Positions 60,701 to 64,000 of a stretch of DNA of 64,000 bases are shown piece after piece (positions within the stretch are counted from its first letter, which is position 1; each line of letters starts with the position of its first letter). The position numbers were made by a program, and so were the translations under genes. Source of the stretch: Hydractinia symbiolongicarpus (lineage: Eukaryota > Cnidaria > Hydrozoa > Anthoathecata > Hydractiniidae); NCBI RefSeq assembly GCF_029227915.1, contig NC_079880.1:13348001-13412000 (forward strand), written 5' to 3'. Under the pieces are notes generated by a model. The model saw only the letters and a program-made list of their open reading frames with translations, was not told where the DNA came from and searched no databases.

Positions 60701-63700
60701 CAAACTTGTCTCAAGTTGTTGCCTTTGCTGTGCCTGTACAGCAGGATCTGGAGGACATGTCCCGGTGTATACCGGTATGAAAGCATACCGTGTTAGGCTA
60801 CAACTACTTTCAAACGATACCAACCTACTGGTCTTGATTTCTTGTTTTCTTTGTTTGCATTTTAATGTGTTGATGTTTTGTTGAATTGTGTCCTGACAGA
60901 TGTCGCATTGTGGCATCATTATACAAACATTTTGACATTTTTTCCACCTACAGACCTTTTCAACGTTCTTTTCTATAAATTGATTAAGTTCCGGATGATT
61001 TGTTAGGTAAGATCCTATTAAAGTTTGGTTTTTGTGTAACTCTAATTGAATTTGAGAAAGTACCTTTTGAGCAAGTCTAAATGATCTGGAAGACACATGC
61101 AGGTTATTTCTAATAATTTCTTCATCTTTTTTTTCTTTGAGAAGTTTGTAAGATAACTTATCGGCATGCACTTTTAACTTTTCCATTCGACTAAATGTTT
61201 TGGTTGCAATGCTTTCAAGATACTTTTCTGTGATTGACGTCATGCCTGAAGTCTTATAGCTTGACCCATGCATGCTGGCGAACAAATTCTTCCATGTTGC
61301 TTTCTCAATGGATACCATCCCTGTAATACTGAAAGAATCGAGTGACCCCACACTAACGTTCTTAATTTCATACTTCACTGCAGAATTATCAATTTGAAAT
61401 TTCAGATCGTAATTGTTCCCAAATAACTTGACAGATGCTTTTAATGTTCCAGAAAAGTTATTGCTGTTTTGATCAATTTCTAGGATCATCTCATCATTTC
61501 TTTGCATTGCCAACGTACTTGAAATCTGTTCATTGGATCTGAGTTTCACTTGAATGTACAATTTACGACTTTTTAGAAATCTATGATTGCATTTGTGGCA
61601 GTTGGAAGAAATGTAATTAAATATAGTTATGTCGGCTTTTTTTAAACATAACTTGTGAACACAAAACTTTCCAAAGTAACTTAACCTCGATCCTTGATCA
61701 ACAGTGTTAATATTTGACGTCAACACTTTTAATTTAATGTTCTCAATTTGACTTATTCGAAGCAACAAGTTCTTCACATACCTTTTGACTGGTTTACCTT
61801 GTGGAATTCTCTTTTGTAGAGAATTCAAGGCAGCTTTAAGATCTACTACACTGTCTTTTAAAACTTTTAGTTCGCTAACTGCATTCTGGTAAATAACATT
61901 CCTTTTCTTTAATAAACCATGCAGATCTTTAAGTTTTTTATTAAGTGAGGAAAAGTAATAATTTAAAATATCTTCATCCTTAGGAAGTAGCGATGCAATT
62001 TGGCTTTTGATACCAGCTACCATACTGGGTAAAGTCACTGTAAGCAGTCGAAGCTGTAAATTAACTTGCCGCTTATTGCTAATACCCATAACTAGTCCGC
62101 CATTTACATTATAGGGTAAGTAGATGAGGAACTTTTCGTCATCTGGTAAAAACCGGAACGTTGCATCTTCATACTTGAAACTACTCGATGTACCCTTAAC
62201 ATAAGCAAACAAGCCTTTATTTTTACATAATGGACATGACTCGGTACCACCAACATCACCAAATATTTCCCCTCCTGTTGTAACGCCTGATAAAATAAGA
62301 TTACTGTTGAGCAACGGGAAGTTCATTTCATACGTGAGATTTCCTTGAAATGCATAACGTATTTGGTCATCAAATTTTGTGACAATTATCTAGAAGAACA
62401 AAATGTTTTAGTATTTTTACTAACAAAAGAATGGTATTGCCTTTTGAGAACATGTACCCAGCTAATAATTACTAGATTTTGAGTTAATCATTCCATCATT
62501 TTATCCCAAATGAATGAATTGGATATATTCAAAATGTAAAAAAAAATACATATTTAAATATTTGACTGTTTAAGTTCGAAAAATCAGACGTTTGATTATG
62601 CACATTACCTTGTCGAAGTTACCATGCTCAATGTAAAAATTTCCAATCATTCTTAACTTCGCCGAGACTGTTGTTATACCACCTTTCATTCTCAATGTGA
62701 TACCACTCTTTACGCAATTATTTCTTGACATAGGTATTAAGTTAAATTCCAAACATTTCTCTGGCTTAAGAATTGAAAAACCCTTTACTGTTAGTCTTAT
62801 GTTTTGCAGACTGACATCCGCAAGATTGTCAGTAAAATCGAGCGAGGCGCTATTTGGTAAATTTACATGAACTACCTTTCGACATAGATCTACTGCAATA
62901 CAATATTCTTTTCCTGTTTGACCTAACTGCTTATATATAGTTGATATTTGAAAGATTAACGGCATTGTTGGTTGGTAGACAATGTAAGCATTTCTGGCAA
63001 GTAATGGTAGGCCAACGCAAGAAGGCAATTCCTTGATCTTGGAGCCGAGACCAAAAGTTGATTTGAGATTCTCAACAGATATGAATTGACCGACGCCAGG
63101 CTTAATGTCTAACCATAACGGCATATATTTTGATAAAGTTTGTAGAAAAATGATCTGAAAATAATTATTGTCAACTAAATAATCCATATTGTTTTCATTT
63201 TGTTCAATCCCATTGCAGGTATTGCAAGATTCTTTAATACTTCTTGATTTTAAAAATTTTAACATTTCTGTCTTTGGATCAGCCCAGCGTTGTTTGTATA
63301 GATTGTTGAAGGTCCCTTCGTGCAAGCCAACAAAGGATAAGGGAAAATCTGCATGACTTCCTGCAACAGTAACAAACCCGTGTGTTCCTCTAAACCAGGA
63401 ACATGTTGATTTAAAGTAGATAGCTTTATACCTCTTACAAGCTGTGATAGGGTTAACAATTTGACAGCTTTCATGTAAGAAATTTTTAGTGATTTTAACT
63501 ACCTTTCCTGGTACTTGTGGTGGCGTTACAAAGACTTTGCTTGGTTGGAGTTCTCGAAATGACTTTGCGTTTTTACCGAATATTTTATACTGTACCAACA
63601 ACTGTCCAAGTCTTTTTGGAGTAATAGTAAAGCTAGCTTGAGTTGACGGAGAGTAAATGTATAAATCTTCTGGTGCGAATGTCACATCATTAGGATTTGC

Positions 63701-63924
63701 AGTAAATGGATGGATGGAGATATAATCATCAGGTTTTGCTGTTACAATTATTTCCATTGACGATTGGTTTACAGTTAAATAGGAATACGCTAATATTTTT
63801 ATTATTCCCTCATCGCATTTTTTCCCAGCATACCCAGTTTTTTTGCAATCACAAATGAAGGATGTCTTTTCTTTGATGCACTTTCCTCTGTGCTGACAAG
63901 GATTAGGGACACAAGGAGTGAAAG
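54138..63924 (-). CDS. Large secreted EGF/Ig/VWA matrix-type protein gene, 5' end outside the window
   Basis: Five exons read on the minus strand join in phase: 63924-62609, 62389-58321, 57944-57789, 56932-56384 and 54715-54138 (stop). The phases are 1 to 0, 0 to 1, then 1-1, 1-1 and a phase 1 start, the symmetrical pattern of shuffled extracellular modules. Order: EGF, a long unknown region, coiled coils with a glycine-zipper segment and Cys clusters, a polybasic site, two Ig domains, an unknown segment, a GCC2/GCC3-like Cys module, VWA, and a VWA-like end without a membrane helix. The part in the window is about 2,220 residues. Likely secreted or matrix-bound. I do not recognise a named orthologue. 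Assignment of the last exon depends on phase and position only. Confidence 0.65.
54963..55780. mobile_element. TA-flanked inverted-repeat transposon with HIRAN-like ORF (unit 2)
   Basis: Duplicate of 49,099-49,916, carried along by the tandem duplication and not an independent insertion, since the flanks are also identical. Confidence 0.8.
55202..55477 (+). CDS. HIRAN-like domain ORF (unit 2)
   Basis: Identical in sequence to 49,338-49,613; see that entry for motifs and doubts. It lies in the last intron of the large minus-strand gene if exon 54,138-54,715 is used. Confidence 0.5.
   Translation: MEPTNDIDKYAVAVCKKGDIVGHLPKGKTGKFAKTIFYFLKSEMLCTCKVKVTGKRTNFGDDKGLRIPCLLQFSGPKENIELLKKLIEECK
55850..55983. 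repeat. Fold-back element, unit 2
   Basis: Duplicate of the palindromic element at 49,986-50,119. Confidence 0.8.
56384..56932 (-). CDS. VWA domain exon of the large gene, degenerate metal site
   Basis: 183 residues, phase 1-1. ATDIVFVVDSSYNFIRHKKR is strand 1 with DxSxN in place of DxSxS (about 56,895-56,909). DVKFGLIAYNSW is strand 2. In NWRYLSHALNAAK the usual metal-binding T of the T-x-x-G-x-A-L motif is missing. KIVIAITGGLLHG has G where VWA domains have the D of TDG (about 56,616-56,624). Strand 5 VSVIAIGMSNN is normal. The fold is clear, but MIDAS binding is probably weak or lost. VWA domains bind matrix or cell-surface ligands. Confidence 0.85.
57071..57103. repeat. Short hairpin in the intron upstream of the VWA exon
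   Basis: CTGTGGATC-T-AACGCACA and TGTGCGTT-G-GATCCACAG pair across a CA loop with one mismatch. The flanks (GTAGCT/AACTAC) are partly complementary too. Meaning unknown. Confidence 0.65.
57104..57788. other. Intron of the large gene
   Basis: It contains a T-run near 57,507-57,527 and a GTTCGAATC box-B-like sequence near 57,476-57,486 that may belong to an old tRNA-derived repeat. No exon seen. Confidence 0.45.
57789..57944 (-). CDS. GCC2/GCC3 (ephrin-receptor-like) Cys module exon
   Basis: 52 residues, phase 1-1. CPIGTYGPLCRPCPRGEFQP, then GMAFCIKCANGEIT and KKTDCYK show the C-x-x-G-x-Y/F, C-x-x-C-P-x-G-x-x-Q, C-x-x-C spacing of this module, common in large secreted proteins beside VWA, EGF and CCP domains. 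The end of the preceding exon (NICSSGYQLQDNGFLC) supplies the first cysteines. Confidence 0.8.
57945..58320. other. Intron of the large gene
   Basis: AT-rich; nothing further recognised. Confidence 0.5.
58321..62389 (-). CDS. 4.07-kb exon: coiled coils, glycine zipper, polybasic site, two Ig domains
   Basis: 1,356 codons in phase 0, starting 63 bases before the first Met (reads IIVTKFDDQIRYAFQGNLTY). In order: an unknown N-terminal part with CPLC-type pairs; helix-rich heptad stretches; a Cys cluster (VCRWKKCQNVC, CDIC); a hydrophobic glycine-zipper (GAMIAGPLGAVVGGIIGLIG, about 60,611-60,680); Cys-rich PREC-C-INEC; more coiled coil; SRKRRDV (about 59,861-59,885), a furin-like site; Ig1 (about 59,010-59,270; SLHCDV, KWMKQ, DSAVYSC); Ig2 (about 58,745-59,000; FLCNASGFPKPTIEWYF, HAGHYYCRAKNEYG); an unknown C-terminal part. 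An exon this long is unusual among shuffled modules and may derive from a retrocopy or an intron-poor ancestor. Many N-glycosylation sites suit a secreted protein. Confidence 0.8.
62390..62608. other. Short intron of the large gene
   Basis: 219 bases with GTAATG donor and TTCTAG acceptor on the minus strand; phase 0. Confidence 0.7.
62609..63924 (-). CDS. EGF module and long unknown domain exon of the large gene
   Basis: 1,316 nt, phase 1 to 0, 438 residues. It opens with a standard EGF module (CVPNPCQHRGKCIKEKTSF, then CDCKKTGYAGKKC). The rest has paired cysteines (CKRYKAIYFKSTCSWF, ESCNTCNG, CIAVDLCRKVV) and beta-rich stretches but no family I can name. The reading frame continues upstream through the pyrimidine tract to ATGs at 63,997 and 63,958; the latter gives a signal-peptide-like MSVFNSLLFFLAF. 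I judge TTTTTTTTAG before CTTTCACTCC to be a normal acceptor, so the gene starts beyond the window, but a start at 63,958 cannot be excluded. Confidence 0.7.
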
Positions 63925-64000
63925 CTAAAAAAAATAATAAAGAATTAAACACTGACATTACGACAAATGCTTGAGTTGACCAAATATGAATTTCCAAAAA

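Overview
This is AT-rich, intron-containing animal DNA. The protein families (D8C, VWD, EGF, VWA, Ig and GCC2/GCC3-type modules on secreted or membrane proteins) and the DIRS-type, LINE and PIF/Harbinger debris suggest a marine invertebrate. A cnidarian, probably a medusozoan, is my best guess, but I cannot fix the species. No rRNA, convincing tRNA, operon or CRISPR array was seen.

Layout. 1-3.2 kb is non-coding with transposon scraps. 3.2-9.36 kb is an inverted copy of about 42.1-48.9 kb; it holds a broken VWA-like exon (+) and seven intact 3' exons (-) of a VWDE-like receptor gene. 10.3-22.8 kb (copy A) and 28.2-39.4 kb (copy B) are direct copies of each other. Both carry five middle exons of the same gene plus LINE and DIRS remnants. 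Copy A has a frameshift and a 1.45 kb satellite-bearing insertion. 26.1-46.6 kb (+) holds the one complete-looking gene: 19 exons, about 1190 residues, signal peptide, D8C, VWDE-type N-terminal modules, VWD, EGF, Ig/cadherin-like fold, EGF, one membrane helix and a short tail. All its exon junctions agree in phase except one, exon 10 to 11.

44,366-50,229 is repeated in tandem at 50,230-56,093 with one base difference noticed. The unit carries the receptor's last (membrane) exon, a VWA-like terminal exon on the opposite strand, a TA-flanked transposon with a HIRAN-like ORF, and a fold-back element. 54.1-63.9 kb (-) is a second large gene, open at its 5' side: EGF, unknown regions, coiled coils around a glycine-zipper segment, a polybasic cleavage-like site, two Ig domains, a GCC2/GCC3-like Cys module, a VWA domain with a degenerate metal site, and a divergent terminal VWA-like exon.

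The two genes converge and both encode cell-surface or matrix adhesion-type architectures. Repeated direct, inverted and tandem copying of their exons looks like a fast-changing surface-protein locus, although assembly error (uncollapsed haplotypes, a false tandem repeat) could produce part of the pattern. Splice sites were read by eye from GT/AG signals and phase agreement; no transcript data were available.
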